64,000 bases of DNA, taken from positions 62,001 through 126,000 of the forward strand of contig JAFLKN010000016.1 in assembly GCA_019163175.1 (NCBI GenBank), written 5' to 3'. The DNA is from Prolixibacteraceae bacterium (GTDB taxonomy: Bacteria; Bacteroidota; Bacteroidia; Bacteroidales; Prolixibacteraceae). Both the position numbers and the translations under genes were made by a program. The notes below the pieces were generated by a model, which worked only from the letters and a program-made list of their open reading frames with translations, did no database searches and was not told the origin of the DNA. Shown one piece after another: positions 1 to 9,153 of the stretch (positions are counted from its first letter, which is position 1; each line of letters starts with the position of its first letter).

Positions 1-2208
1 GAACGAGGAATACAATTGCAAGGCATCATCCAAATTCTCGATAACTCCATAATAGTCAATAATATAGCCAAATTCTTTGTCAGGATAAATTCGGTTTACT
101 CGCGCGATGGCTTGTAGCAATTTATGTCCCTGTAGGTTCCTGGTAAGATAAAGAACCGTGTTCTTTGGCTCATCAAATCCGGTAAGCAGTTTATCTACTA
201 CAATAATTATTTCAGGATTTTTTTGATTTTTGAATCGGCTTATCAGGTTCTTCTCATACTTTTTTTGATTGCCATGTTCATCCATCATCTTTTTCCAAAA
301 GCAATTTTCCTTCTCCGTGGATTTTTCATAAGCACTGTCTTCACCTTCCCGTTCATCAATAGATGAAATCAGAACTTCACTACTCACCAATCCAATTTCA
401 TCCAGAAATTCTTTATAGCGAATGGCATTTATTTTTTTGTCGCAAACCAATTGGGCTTTGAAGGATGTGCCTTGCCAATTGTCGCGAAAATGCATACTGA
501 TATTCCAGGCAATCGTATATATTTTTTGTTCTGCACTGTTCAATTGGTCTGCTCTGCTAAATTTCTTTTTAAAGTCGGCTTTTTGATATTCTGTCAATGG
601 CTCAGAAACCATTTCGAAAAATGTATCCAAAGGACTTGCATTTACAGTTTGTCTTGCCAATCTTCCCTCGTACAGAAGCGGAACGACGGCCTTGTCTTTT
701 ACGGCCTGATCAACAGTATACGCATCAATGATACCTCCAAATTTCGCAGCCGTACTTTTATCCTTTTTAAAAAGTGGTGTGCCTGTCATAGCAATGAAAC
801 AGGCATTGGGCATGGTCTTTTGCATTTCAATATTGAAAGTTCCATGCTGGGTACGGTGACCTTCATCAACCAGAACAAAAATGTCGTGACTATGCAAAGG
901 CTTCCCGATTTTCTTGATAGCTGCAACAAACTTGTTGATGATGGTAGTGACAACTGAATCGCTTTTACTTTCAAGCAACTCAACCAATCGTTGCCCTGTG
1001 GTGGCATTTTCTACAAACATCCCACATTTTCGAAATGTACCGGTAATCTGAGTATCCAAATCGGTACGGTCGGTTACCAATACTATCTTCGGATTTCGAA
1101 TTGATTTTTCCATAGCAATGGCCTGGGCAAGCATAACCATGGTTAAAGATTTACCGCTTCCCTGTGTGTGCCAAATCACTCCACCGTTGCGCCTTCCTCC
1201 ATCAATTTGAAGGATGCGCTTCATGGATTTTTTAACGGCAAAATACTGCTGATATCGGGCAATCTTTTTTTCTCCATTATCGAATAAAACGAAATTGAAA
1301 ATAATATCCATCAAACGCTCCGGTCGGCATAAACCGAATAAATACTCATCCTGAATAGTTGGCAAAATAATTTCGATCTCTAAATCATCAAAATACCGCC
1401 TGACATATTTAAATCGGTCTGCAAATAATTTGTTTTTCTGCTCCGGATTTAAGGACTCGTTTTTTAATTCCAGCAAATCGGTTCTGTATACCTTTTCTTC
1501 ATCTTCGCTAGTGAATTTTTCTTCCCACTTTGCCCAGAACTTTTCAGGAGTGGCATTAGTGGCGTATGATGCTTCTTGTGTAGCTATACTCAATGTCAGT
1601 TGAGAATAGACATACAAGGCCCGGATCCCGTCTTCCTGCTGACTGCGCAAATGTTGGCTGATCGCCTGTTTTAATGGCTCTTTCATATCCGGTCGCTTGC
1701 ACTCGATCACGCAAAGTGGTATGCCATTAACAAACAAAACCAAATCGGGCCGGTAATGCTCTTTGCTTGTGCTGCGCATGACACTATACTCTTCTGTTAC
1801 ATGAAATACATTGTTCTCCAGATTTTTCCAGTCAACGTATTGTAGCGTGATGCTTTTTTTATCTCCGTCAAAGCTCTGGTCAAATGTTTTTCCCAAGGTA
1901 ATCAGGTTGTAAGCAGTTTCGCAGGCTGTAATGTATCCTTCGTTCATAGGCAATTCCTTCAATGCCCGGATCCCATTTTCAATATTAGCATCGCTTATGT
2001 AGGTGGTCTTTGTTGAGCTAATTCGCTTTTCTGAATTGATTTCTTTCAATTGTTTACGCAGAATATCCTCCAATAAGATATTACTGGTTTTTCCACCTCT
2101 AAGATTTTCTGCTTCTGCTGGACTGAGATAGACATAACCTAACTTTTGCAACAACTGCAATGCTGGTATTTGACTAATGTGATCTTCTTTGAAGGAAGGA
2201 GTTTCCAT
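1..2208 (-). CDS. hsdR: Type I restriction endonuclease subunit R, 3' part missing (off window)
   Basis: This is the translocase and nuclease subunit of a type I restriction enzyme. It binds HsdM2S, uses ATP to translocate DNA and cuts non-methylated DNA at a distance. The visible 736 codons start at ATG 2208 and run off the left edge without a stop. The N-terminal nuclease carries the E-x-K motif at E169/K171, followed by RPD. A superfamily 2 helicase follows, with Walker A GSGKS (K353), a DEGH box (D448) and a TGTP motif about 20 residues later. It is the last visible gene of the hsd operon and starts 4 bases after the kinase gene. The C-terminal helical domain lies outside the window, so intactness cannot be judged. 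Confidence 0.95.
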   Translation of the reverse strand, partial: METPSFKEDHISQIPALQLLQKLGYVYLSPAEAENLRGGKTSNILLEDILRKQLKEINSEKRISSTKTTYISDANIENGIRALKELPMNEGYITACETAYNLITLGKTFDQSFDGDKKSITLQYVDWKNLENNVFHVTEEYSVMRSTSKEHYRPDLVLFVNGIPLCVIECKRPDMKEPLKQAISQHLRSQQEDGIRALYVYSQLTLSIATQEASYATNATPEKFWAKWEEKFTSEDEEKVYRTDLLELKNESLNPEQKNKLFADRFKYVRRYFDDLEIEIILPTIQDEYLFGLCRPERLMDIIFNFVLFDNGEKKIARYQQYFAVKKSMKRILQIDGGRRNGGVIWHTQGSGKSLTMVMLAQAIAMEKSIRNPKIVLVTDRTDLDTQITGTFRKCGMFVENATTGQRLVELLESKSDSVVTTIINKFVAAIKKIGKPLHSHDIFVLVDEGHRTQHGTFNIEMQKTMPNACFIAMTGTPLFKKDKSTAAKFGGIIDAYTVDQAVKDKAVVPLLYEGRLARQTVNASPLDTFFEMVSEPLTEYQKADFKKKFSRADQLNSAEQKIYTIAWNISMHFRDNWQGTSFKAQLVCDKKINAIRYKEFLDEIGLVSSEVLISSIDEREGEDSAYEKSTEKENCFWKKMMDEHGNQKKYEKNLISRFKNQKNPEIIIVVDKLLTGFDEPKNTVLYLTRNLQGHKLLQAIARVNRIYPDKEFGYIIDYYGVIENLDDALQLYSSF

Positions 2209-2212
2209 AAAT

Positions 2213-3304
2213 TCAATTGCTATTAATATAAAAAAAAAGTTCTTCTAAATTATGAGAAAAATTACCGCTCCTCCGCCAGCCACAACTGCCTAATTTCTCA
2301 ATTGAAAATCCATTTCTACTGTTAGTTATCCTTAATTGCTCTCCAGAAGGTTTTGTTGCCATATATAAATCATCCACTTTATTCCAATTAGTTAATCTTT
2401 TTTGGACTTTAAATAACTCACTCATAAATTCCCCTGTATTTGAATATCGTATATTTAATTTCGGATGAGTGGCTTTTTGAATGACTTTAATAATTTTACT
2501 TTCAATGAATTTGGGCAAAGAATCCATTTGCAATAAATTATTTTTTGAAACTAACCTGTGAATTACTTTTTCAATAAAAACAGTTTGTTCATAGGAACCA
2601 ATTATTGAGTTAAATTTATTTCTCTCCTTTTCATTTAACCAGTCATAATATGCTCCAGGGAAATATCCCCCCAAAATCTGGAACATACACACACCAACTT
2701 GATATAAATCTGATTGTGTCGTGTATTTGTTTTCTTCAAACACTTCTTTTGGAGTATAGACTAATGTTGTTTTTGAACATGAAACTGAACCGATATTGGA
2801 ATCAAATTGCTTTACTGACCCAAAATCAGCGATAAGAGGCTGCTTCGTATCATTATAAATGAGAATATTCTTAGGTTTGATATCTCTATGAACAATTGAT
2901 ATGTTATCTCTATGAAGTTCTGTTAAACCGTTAAGAACTCCATGAATAATATTAAGTTTCTCCTTTAAATCTAGCTCATCGTTCAAAAAACATTTTTCCA
3001 GATCTCCTCCGCTAATTTCATCTGTCATGAAGTAACTATAATAGTCACCTATTCGTTTTGCATCACGAACTTTTAAAATATTTGGATGATTAATATTTGA
3101 AAGTATTCTTGGCTCAAGATGAGAATTGCGTTTGCCATTTCCATAATAGATTTTTAATGCGATGCGCCTTTCGAATATCTTGTGATATCCAAAAAACATA
3201 TCGCAATTTCCACCTTCTTGTGAGACCCTATCTATTATAAAGTCATTTTGCGTTTTTAAAAATGCCTTTACTTCATCGTCAAGACCCAAATTTGATAAAT
3301 CCAT
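2213..3304 (-). CDS. Serine/threonine protein kinase (Hanks type), soluble
   Basis: This 363-residue kinase has the family landmarks in order. A loose glycine-rich loop lies near residues 30-40, the ATP lysine in A-L-K is K51, the catalytic loop HRDIKPKN has D141, and DFG has D160. A Thr/Ser-containing activation segment ends in a TPKEVFEE-like APE variant. The last 80 or so residues form an unassigned tail, and no membrane segment is seen. Its ATG overlaps the stop of the DUF3010-like gene by one base (TAATG), so the two are probably translationally coupled. It sits between hsdS and hsdR, where a kinase is not a usual restriction-modification component. Phosphorylation of neighbouring defence proteins is an inference. 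Confidence 0.9.
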   Translation of the reverse strand: MDLSNLGLDDEVKAFLKTQNDFIIDRVSQEGGNCDMFFGYHKIFERRIALKIYYGNGKRNSHLEPRILSNINHPNILKVRDAKRIGDYYSYFMTDEISGGDLEKCFLNDELDLKEKLNIIHGVLNGLTELHRDNISIVHRDIKPKNILIYNDTKQPLIADFGSVKQFDSNIGSVSCSKTTLVYTPKEVFEENKYTTQSDLYQVGVCMFQILGGYFPGAYYDWLNEKERNKFNSIIGSYEQTVFIEKVIHRLVSKNNLLQMDSLPKFIESKIIKVIQKATHPKLNIRYSNTGEFMSELFKVQKRLTNWNKVDDLYMATKPSGEQLRITNSRNGFSIEKLGSCGWRRSGNFSHNLEELFFYINSN

Positions 3305-3723
3305 TAATTTGATTTTAAATAATGATATGCAAGTTTCAAAGCATCAATTTGATAATTGTAGTCAGTTGAGATGCCAAGGGTATTCTTCTTAAAAAAAGCC
3401 GCTAAGGTTTGAGATTTTGTGAAAAGGACTGGAGCATTTTCGTACAATTGAATAAGACCTTCAATTTTAAATGAAATTGATGATGGAGCATATTTACCAC
3501 TTGCGTTTGGGTCTCTATAGTTTATAATTATAGCATCGGGCGAAAAACTTTCAATTGTTGCAAATAAGGTATTTTTAAATAAAACAACATTCTCAGACTT
3601 TTCATCGTCATCTAGTTTAATTGGTTTATACTTGCCGGTATAGTTCACAACCTCACCACTACTATTGTCCAATGCAACTATTCTAACATCTCGACCTGAA
3701 ATATCTATTCCTATTGCTTTCAT
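3304..3723 (-). CDS. DUF3010-like small RNase H-fold protein
   Basis: This 139-residue protein starts with a beta-strand and turn, GIDISGRDVRIVALD, which is the usual opening of the RNase H/RuvC/actin-like fold (an acidic residue at the end of strand one). The central S-F-K-I-E-G-L-I-Q-L stretch and the later T-K-S-Q-T-L-A-A-F-F match my recollection of the DUF3010 family (S-F-K-M-E-A-A-I-Q-L). That family has no firmly established activity. The gene is coupled to the downstream kinase by a one-base overlap and follows hsdS by three bases. A nuclease or nucleotide-binding role would fit the fold, but the full catalytic set is not evident. Confidence 0.7.
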   Translation of the reverse strand: MKAIGIDISGRDVRIVALDNSSGEVVNYTGKYKPIKLDDDEKSENVVLFKNTLFATIESFSPDAIIINYRDPNASGKYAPSSISFKIEGLIQLYENAPVLFTKSQTLAAFFKKNTLGISTDYNYQIDALKLAYHYLKSN

Positions 3724-3726
3724 AAT

Positions 3727-4968
3727 TTATTCTTTAATTTTTAATCTTTTTTTTCCCGTCAACAACACCTGCATCATCCCCTTTTTCTGTTCGCGCAGTT
3801 TATCCGTTTTGGCTTTGAGCAGTTGTATTTCTTTATCGGCTGCTTGCCGCACCTGCGCAATGGCTGCTTGTTCTTCGAGTGATGGAATGTATAATTTTAA
3901 TTGACAAAGTGTTTTAAAGTAAACATATGTTCTTGAGCCACCTTGCTTTTGTTCCTGCGCATGAATTTTGAACTCATTTCCTTCATTTAGTTTACTTAAA
4001 AGGAAATGTTGGTCAATATTTTTAACAGTAAAGACTGGATAGAGAGTGCTGACAATTCCTTTATCAACAATATCATTGACGTTAAACTTGAAAATTAAAT
4101 CATCACTCATATGTCTGTAGGTAAAATAACCACGAGGCACAACATTATAGCCTGTATTATCTTCACTTGCAACATCTCTTGTGTAATAGTCAGATTGAAG
4201 GAAAATTCCTCTCCTGGAAGAAGTCAAAACAGGAAATTGATTACTTGATGTTGATTTTTCATCATGTTTTACAAGATATTTTTCAAGCCTTTCCTTTTTC
4301 CACTCTCCACCAAACCCCTTTAACCGTTTCTTTCCTGTCAACAAATTCTGCATCAGCCATTTTTTCTGCAGCTCTTTTTGGGCAATAAGTTGGTTGTTCT
4401 TGTTGATGGCAGCGTCCATTAAACCAAGGACATGGGCAATGGCGTGTTGCTCGGAAAGGGGAGGTAGCAAAAACTGAAAATTTCTTATATCCTCTAACGT
4501 AAGATTTGGTCTGGCAGAATCAGATTGAGTATTGAGTAATTTATCAATGCTTTTAGGGAGTTGCAAATAATACGAGATGTATTCTCTTAGTATTGTATCT
4601 TTTAACCTCAAGATACAAACTGCTTGATTGATATTTGCAACAGTTTCTATATTGTAAATGCATGACCTGCCTATTGATGCTCCAACGATATTAATTAAAA
4701 TATCGCCCTTTTGAAGTATGCTATTCTTAAGTTTATCATTAAAAGTAAATGGCAAATATTTAGGTTCAGAAATGTCTAATAATCCATCTCGAACATTCTC
4801 ACTTGTAACAAATAATACTCCATCATTCTGATATTGAAAACCTTGCCAATTAGGTGAAGACCCTTTTGTAATTTTATCGGAAATTTCCACACCTTTTTTT
4901 GCCTCCCAATCGCTTGGTATTGTTGTGTTGTAAAATGGTTTTGTGGTGTTATTTGTTGATTTCATCAT
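3727..4968 (-). CDS. hsdS: Type I restriction-modification specificity subunit S (full length)
   Basis: This DNA-recognition subunit directs both methylation and cleavage. The 413 residues show the usual two-fold design: target recognition domain 1 (about 15-175), a conserved helical spacer containing L-L-T-G-K-K-R-L-K (about 180-215), target recognition domain 2 (about 220-375) and a second helical spacer ending with the same L-L-T-G-K-K-R-L-K motif. Each recognition domain is followed by the typical P-P/P-S-L-x-E-Q-x-A-I-A stretch. The gene overlaps the stop of the upstream nucleotidyltransferase gene by 4 bases (ATGA type). It is separated from hsdM by three defence-type genes, which is an unusual order. 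Confidence 0.93.
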   Translation of the reverse strand: MMKSTNNTTKPFYNTTIPSDWEAKKGVEISDKITKGSSPNWQGFQYQNDGVLFVTSENVRDGLLDISEPKYLPFTFNDKLKNSILQKGDILINIVGASIGRSCIYNIETVANINQAVCILRLKDTILREYISYYLQLPKSIDKLLNTQSDSARPNLTLEDIRNFQFLLPPLSEQHAIAHVLGLMDAAINKNNQLIAQKELQKKWLMQNLLTGKKRLKGFGGEWKKERLEKYLVKHDEKSTSSNQFPVLTSSRRGIFLQSDYYTRDVASEDNTGYNVVPRGYFTYRHMSDDLIFKFNVNDIVDKGIVSTLYPVFTVKNIDQHFLLSKLNEGNEFKIHAQEQKQGGSRTYVYFKTLCQLKLYIPSLEEQAAIAQVRQAADKEIQLLKAKTDKLREQKKGMMQVLLTGKKRLKIKE

Positions 4969-5735
4969 GGTTTCAGATCAAAAATTTGTAAAAAGCGTTC
5001 GTAAATTAATTGCATGTCTTGTTCCCCAAATCTATTGGCTTTAAAGATACCTGGATCGGGCAAATCATACTTCACCGTTTCGGCAAAAAACTGTAAGTCA
5101 GCTTTCAACTTGTTATCCAAAAGAAAACGGTCATCAGGCGTGAGCATAAAAACCATCCTAAAAACATCATATTTATGCTTAATAATATCTCTGGTTTTAA
5201 TTTCTTCACCTGCTTCACGTCTCTTTTTATTGTCGAGATAAGCGAAGGCTTTTAAACAAATGAGCGCCTCGATGTTGGCAAAATGGACATTGTCAGTAAC
5301 TGTGCTGTGTTCAATAGTAAAATGATAATAATCTTCATCCAGCAAAATTGCCGAAAGATTGGATAATCCTTCTCCTGTAGGAATCGGAGTTAAATGTGCA
5401 TCCTCAAATAGTTCAATTGCATCGGGTGTTTTACAAAAGAGTTCAATCTGAACAGGAAAGTCTGCAGTTTGTGGATTGCAAAAACGATAACAGTTGCGTC
5501 TTTCTGAATCTTTTTGTCTTAGTGTGTAATTACCATCGGCTATGAAGTCCCAGAAGCGTTTTCCAAATTCCGGTGATAATACCTCAATGATCAATACAAT
5601 GTCGATGTCATCTGTTGCACGAGGTACAAATCCCCCACTTTCAATGATAATATCACAGGCTGTACCTCCAATAATCAGGTAGTTTTCGGTGTATTCCTGA
5701 AAGTATTCCTTAAATTTCTTTAACCCAACTACCAT
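4965..5735 (-). CDS. Nucleotidyltransferase-fold protein, AbiEii-like (type IV toxin-like)
   Basis: This 256-residue protein carries the nucleotidyltransferase signature: G23-G24-T followed by T-D-D-I-D at residues 41-45, the motif that holds the metal-binding aspartates. A later conserved L-K-A-F-A and K-T-R-D-I-I-K-H-K-Y-D-V segment resembles the C-terminal half of AbiEii toxins. It overlaps its upstream partner (a winged-helix protein) by 7 bases and hsdS by 4 bases, the tight pairing expected for an AbiE-type toxin-antitoxin pair. AbiEii family toxins transfer nucleotides to RNA targets, and whether this one does is not shown by sequence. Placement inside an hsd operon suggests a guard or back-up defence. 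Confidence 0.75.
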   Translation of the reverse strand: MVVGLKKFKEYFQEYTENYLIIGGTACDIIIESGGFVPRATDDIDIVLIIEVLSPEFGKRFWDFIADGNYTLRQKDSERRNCYRFCNPQTADFPVQIELFCKTPDAIELFEDAHLTPIPTGEGLSNLSAILLDEDYYHFTIEHSTVTDNVHFANIEALICLKAFAYLDNKKRREAGEEIKTRDIIKHKYDVFRMVFMLTPDDRFLLDNKLKADLQFFAETVKYDLPDPGIFKANRFGEQDMQLIYERFLQIFDLKP

Positions 5736-6772
5736 ATATACTTTGTTATTATCATTTCTAATGCATCTTCAACCCGTTCGTCACGATTATCCCGCAGGCT
5801 CAAATAAAGTGACAGAGGGTCAACATTATCTGCTTTAGTGATTCCATTGGCAAGCATTTCGGGATTGTATTTCCATAATTCCAGGCAAACAGCCCCTTCA
5901 TGTTCATTAGGGTTTTTTAATTGTCCTTCTTTTTGCAAATCGTAGAATTTTGATCTTTCGATTGCATAATACAGTTGTCGGCTTGGATTCATATCACTGT
6001 ATTCATTCAAGGCAGACTCATTGGAACGGAATAGAAATAGACCATCAGGCTTATCATCAACATATACCTTCTTAAACACCGGGTTAACAAATAGAGGTAA
6101 TGCAGAATTCCAGAGTTCAGATCGTTCGCTAATAAACCGGATGTATTTTTCTTTAGTGCCTTCAACGGTGCATAGTCCATTATAAGCCAGATTGTCGACT
6201 GCTTTTGTGATGGCCATTTTGGTATAACCGAATCTTAACGCTAATTGCGTGAAGCTGTCATTTTCTATATACTCGGTTGGTTTATGAAGTAGGTAGTATA
6301 AAAGAATAAACTGAGCAGATGGTAGTAGCTTTTCTGTTTTCTTTTTTCTTCCAGCATTTTGATTTCCTTCTCTTAAATCTATTAGGAAATCAGGCAAAAA
6401 CAGTTGTTTGTCCGGCACAATAAAGTTTATGCCTTTTTCTATCAGCCTTTTCCTATATATGGCAGAAATATCTTCGGCAAGTAATGCAACCTTTTGATTA
6501 AGATTGATATGAATTAATTCTCTATGTTTCTCCAATTGCGAAATACTAAAGGCATCTGCATCTTTATACTCGATTAGAACAAAATGGATGTCGCCCAATG
6601 TTACCAGGTAGAGTTTGTATATTTCATTTACATACATGGGTAGTTTCCCTAGCTCTTGTTTAGGTATCGGTATTATTACCATCACATATCCGAGGATATC
6701 TTCAATGTATTTCTGTAGCTTCATCATCATGTCCTTCATCGTAAACGTATTTAGTAGTTGTAAACCTATCAT
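5729..6772 (-). CDS. Winged-helix regulator, AbiEi-like antitoxin candidate
   Basis: This 347-residue protein has a probable winged helix-turn-helix in the middle (about residues 165-225). The pattern L-A-L-R-F-G-Y-T-K-M-A-I-T-K-A-V-D-N-L, followed by a basic wing, is MarR/AbiEi-like. The N-terminal 120 residues are an alpha/beta domain without clear assignment. The first ATG (6772) is used, but several in-frame ATG codons follow within 20 residues and the true start could be at the MKDMMMK cluster. It immediately precedes and overlaps the nucleotidyltransferase gene, so I read it as the antitoxin or regulator of that pair. Direct homology to characterised AbiEi proteins is not proven here. 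Confidence 0.65.
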   Translation of the reverse strand: MIGLQLLNTFTMKDMMMKLQKYIEDILGYVMVIIPIPKQELGKLPMYVNEIYKLYLVTLGDIHFVLIEYKDADAFSISQLEKHRELIHINLNQKVALLAEDISAIYRKRLIEKGINFIVPDKQLFLPDFLIDLREGNQNAGRKKKTEKLLPSAQFILLYYLLHKPTEYIENDSFTQLALRFGYTKMAITKAVDNLAYNGLCTVEGTKEKYIRFISERSELWNSALPLFVNPVFKKVYVDDKPDGLFLFRSNESALNEYSDMNPSRQLYYAIERSKFYDLQKEGQLKNPNEHEGAVCLELWKYNPEMLANGITKADNVDPLSLYLSLRDNRDERVEDALEMIITKYIW

Positions 6773-6777
6773 GTTTA

Positions 6778-7578
6778 TTATACAAATATAGGTTTATTAT
6801 CATGTGAATCAATAGTATTATCTAAATTATAATTTGTACCATTACCAAAAGAAGCATGTTCATTGTTTCTAACATATCCCAATTGATTCGTAAGAAGTCT
6901 TGTACTACCAATACTAAAATCAGGAGTATTTACATGGCTATGACCATATATCCATGCATCTGGACCAGATGCTTCAATCAAATCGAATAGCTCTACTGTA
7001 AAAGCATTGTTCAACACGCTGTTTTTATAGATTTCCGGATAATTCATCAAGGTAGGCACATGATGGCTAACCACCACTGTTTTATTTGTGTGATTCCCTG
7101 CCAATTCCTGTTTTAGAAAATCAATACAAGCCTCATGAAGTTCGTTGAACTTTGAGGAAGAAAAGTGGAATTGCCCGTTCCTAATCACCTTGAAATCGCT
7201 CATGCCCCGCTCAATGTACCATTCGTTTTCAGGTCTGATCTTCGACCACAAGGTTGAAAAGATAAACTTTACATCGTCGAGAATGACGGCTTTATTATTT
7301 ACCAAAAAAACATTCTCTTTTATTTTTTCCATGAAAGTTCCCGATTTTTCGGTCACATCAGAATAGTAATATTCGTGATTTCCGGGGATCCAGTAGGTAG
7401 TCTTGAAATTCTCGGAAACATACGTGAAAAAGTCTGCGTGTTGGGACATAACCTTAAAAGGCACAATATCGCCGGCAAGCACTAAAACATCACCCATCGG
7501 TTTCAATGGGTTCATTTTGAGAAACTGCTTGTTTTCGGGAAATTCCAGGTGTAAATCGGAGGCGTATTGTACAATCAT
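6778..7578 (-). CDS. Calcineurin-like metallophosphoesterase
   Basis: This 266-residue protein shows the five-block metallophosphoesterase signature: D8-x-H10, G-D37, G-N67-H68-E, S-H-H near residue 170 and G-H-S-H near residue 200. These residues bind two metal ions for phosphodiester or phosphomonoester hydrolysis. No signal peptide is present, so it is cytoplasmic. It starts 3 bases downstream of hsdM and is followed 6 bases later by the AbiEi-like gene, so it is part of the restriction operon. Substrates range from nucleic acids to cyclic nucleotides in this superfamily and cannot be told from sequence. Confidence 0.88.
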   Translation of the reverse strand: MIVQYASDLHLEFPENKQFLKMNPLKPMGDVLVLAGDIVPFKVMSQHADFFTYVSENFKTTYWIPGNHEYYYSDVTEKSGTFMEKIKENVFLVNNKAVILDDVKFIFSTLWSKIRPENEWYIERGMSDFKVIRNGQFHFSSSKFNELHEACIDFLKQELAGNHTNKTVVVSHHVPTLMNYPEIYKNSVLNNAFTVELFDLIEASGPDAWIYGHSHVNTPDFSIGSTRLLTNQLGYVRNNEHASFGNGTNYNLDNTIDSHDNKPIFV

Positions 7579-7580
7579 AT

Positions 7581-9149
7581 TTAGGCTCCTAATTCTTTTA
7601 AATAATTATCCATTTCTGCCTGTACAATTTTTAATTCGCCTTCTAACTTTTCGATTTCCTTTTGTACGGCTGCAATATCCACTTCAGCTTCTTCTTCAAA
7701 TGTGTCTACATATCGTGGAATATTCAGGTTAAAATCGTTTTCCTGAATTTCTTCAAAGGTGGCTACATAGCTGAATTTATCTTCCACAATTCCTACTGAC
7801 AATTTGCCTTCATTAAAATTCCGGTAAGTATTAACGATGTGTTCTATATCAGCAGGTCGAAGCTTGTTCTGGTTCTTCGCCGATTCGTAGTAATTGCTTG
7901 AATCGATAAACAATACATTATTGTTGTTTGCTTTACCTCTATTGAAAATCAAAATAGCCGCAGGAATACCGGTTCCGAAAAACAGGTTGGCAGGTAAGCC
8001 AATTACGGCTTCCAGAATATTTTCTTCAATCGTTTTCTGCCTTATTTTTCCTTCGCTAGCTCCACGGAACAACACTCCATGAGGTACCACCACGCCCACT
8101 TTCCCTTTCCCTTCGTATGCGGTTTCAATCATGTGGCTAATAAATGCCCAATCGCCTTTACTTTTTGGCGGTGTACCTCTCCAAAAGCGTTGGTATTTGT
8201 CGGTTTCGGGGTCAAAACTATCTGTGGCTTTGTTTTCTTCCTTGTCATCAACCTTTCCCCATTTGTCAAGAGAAAAAGGCGGATTCGCAACAACTGTATC
8301 AAATTTCATCAGGGCATCGCCTTCTTTCAATTTAGGATTGCGAATAGTGTCTCCCCAACGGATGGTTGCTTTATCAAAACCATGTAAAAACATATTCATT
8401 ATGGCCAATGCCCAGGTGCTTCCGTTGGCTTCCTGTCCGTAAAGTGAGAAATTGTCTGAACCCACTTCTTCTCCAGCCTTAATCAGCAAGGATGCTGAAC
8501 CACAAGTTGGGTCACAAATACGCGATCCGGGTTGCGATTTGGTGAGTTTGGCAATGAGTGTGGATACTTCTTTTGGGGTGAAAAATTCTCCAGCTTTTTT
8601 CCCTGCATCACTTGCAAAACGTTCTATCAAAAACATATAAGCTCCACCAATAATATCCGTACCTTCCAAATGAGACGGGCGCAGGTCTAACATTTCATTA
8701 TTAAAATCAAGCAACAGGTTTTTTAAACGTGTGTTTTTATCTTTTATATCACCCAATACACTGCTATTGAAATTGATATTTTGAAAAATTCCGGCACCAT
8801 CTTCACTGTAGAGTTTTTCACGGTTGGCTTCCACCAAATCTTCCAATCCAATATCAATCAACTCGCCGATATTGAGTTCATTCCGATGATCATACAAATA
8901 TTTGAAATGACTTTGTTTCGGGACTACAAATCGCTCATGTTTCATTGCACGTTCTGCCCGGTCTTTGTCTCCATTATACTTTTTCAAATGTGTTTCATAC
9001 TTATCGTCATGTACATCGCTTAGGTATTTGACGAAAAGCATGGTCAGCACATAATCCTTATAGATACTTGGGTCAATACTACCACGAAAGGTGTCGCATG
9101 CTTTCCAAACCGTATTGTTAATGTCGTCCTGAGTGATTTTTTTAATCAT
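7581..9149 (-). CDS. hsdM: Type I restriction-modification DNA methyltransferase subunit M
   Basis: This S-adenosylmethionine-dependent N6-adenine methyltransferase acts with HsdS and HsdR. The 522 residues carry an N-terminal helical HsdM domain (about 1-150), the SAM-binding motif D-P-T-C-G-S-A starting at D213, and the catalytic motif N289-P-P-F. The C-terminal 40 residues form a charged helix typical of the subunit that contacts HsdS. It starts 4 bases after the half-HsdS gene and is followed 2 bases later by the metallophosphoesterase gene. Length and motifs look intact, so a working modification enzyme is expected. Confidence 0.96.
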   Translation of the reverse strand: MIKKITQDDINNTVWKACDTFRGSIDPSIYKDYVLTMLFVKYLSDVHDDKYETHLKKYNGDKDRAERAMKHERFVVPKQSHFKYLYDHRNELNIGELIDIGLEDLVEANREKLYSEDGAGIFQNINFNSSVLGDIKDKNTRLKNLLLDFNNEMLDLRPSHLEGTDIIGGAYMFLIERFASDAGKKAGEFFTPKEVSTLIAKLTKSQPGSRICDPTCGSASLLIKAGEEVGSDNFSLYGQEANGSTWALAIMNMFLHGFDKATIRWGDTIRNPKLKEGDALMKFDTVVANPPFSLDKWGKVDDKEENKATDSFDPETDKYQRFWRGTPPKSKGDWAFISHMIETAYEGKGKVGVVVPHGVLFRGASEGKIRQKTIEENILEAVIGLPANLFFGTGIPAAILIFNRGKANNNNVLFIDSSNYYESAKNQNKLRPADIEHIVNTYRNFNEGKLSVGIVEDKFSYVATFEEIQENDFNLNIPRYVDTFEEEAEVDIAAVQKEIEKLEGELKIVQAEMDNYLKELGA

Positions 9150-9153
9150 GGTT

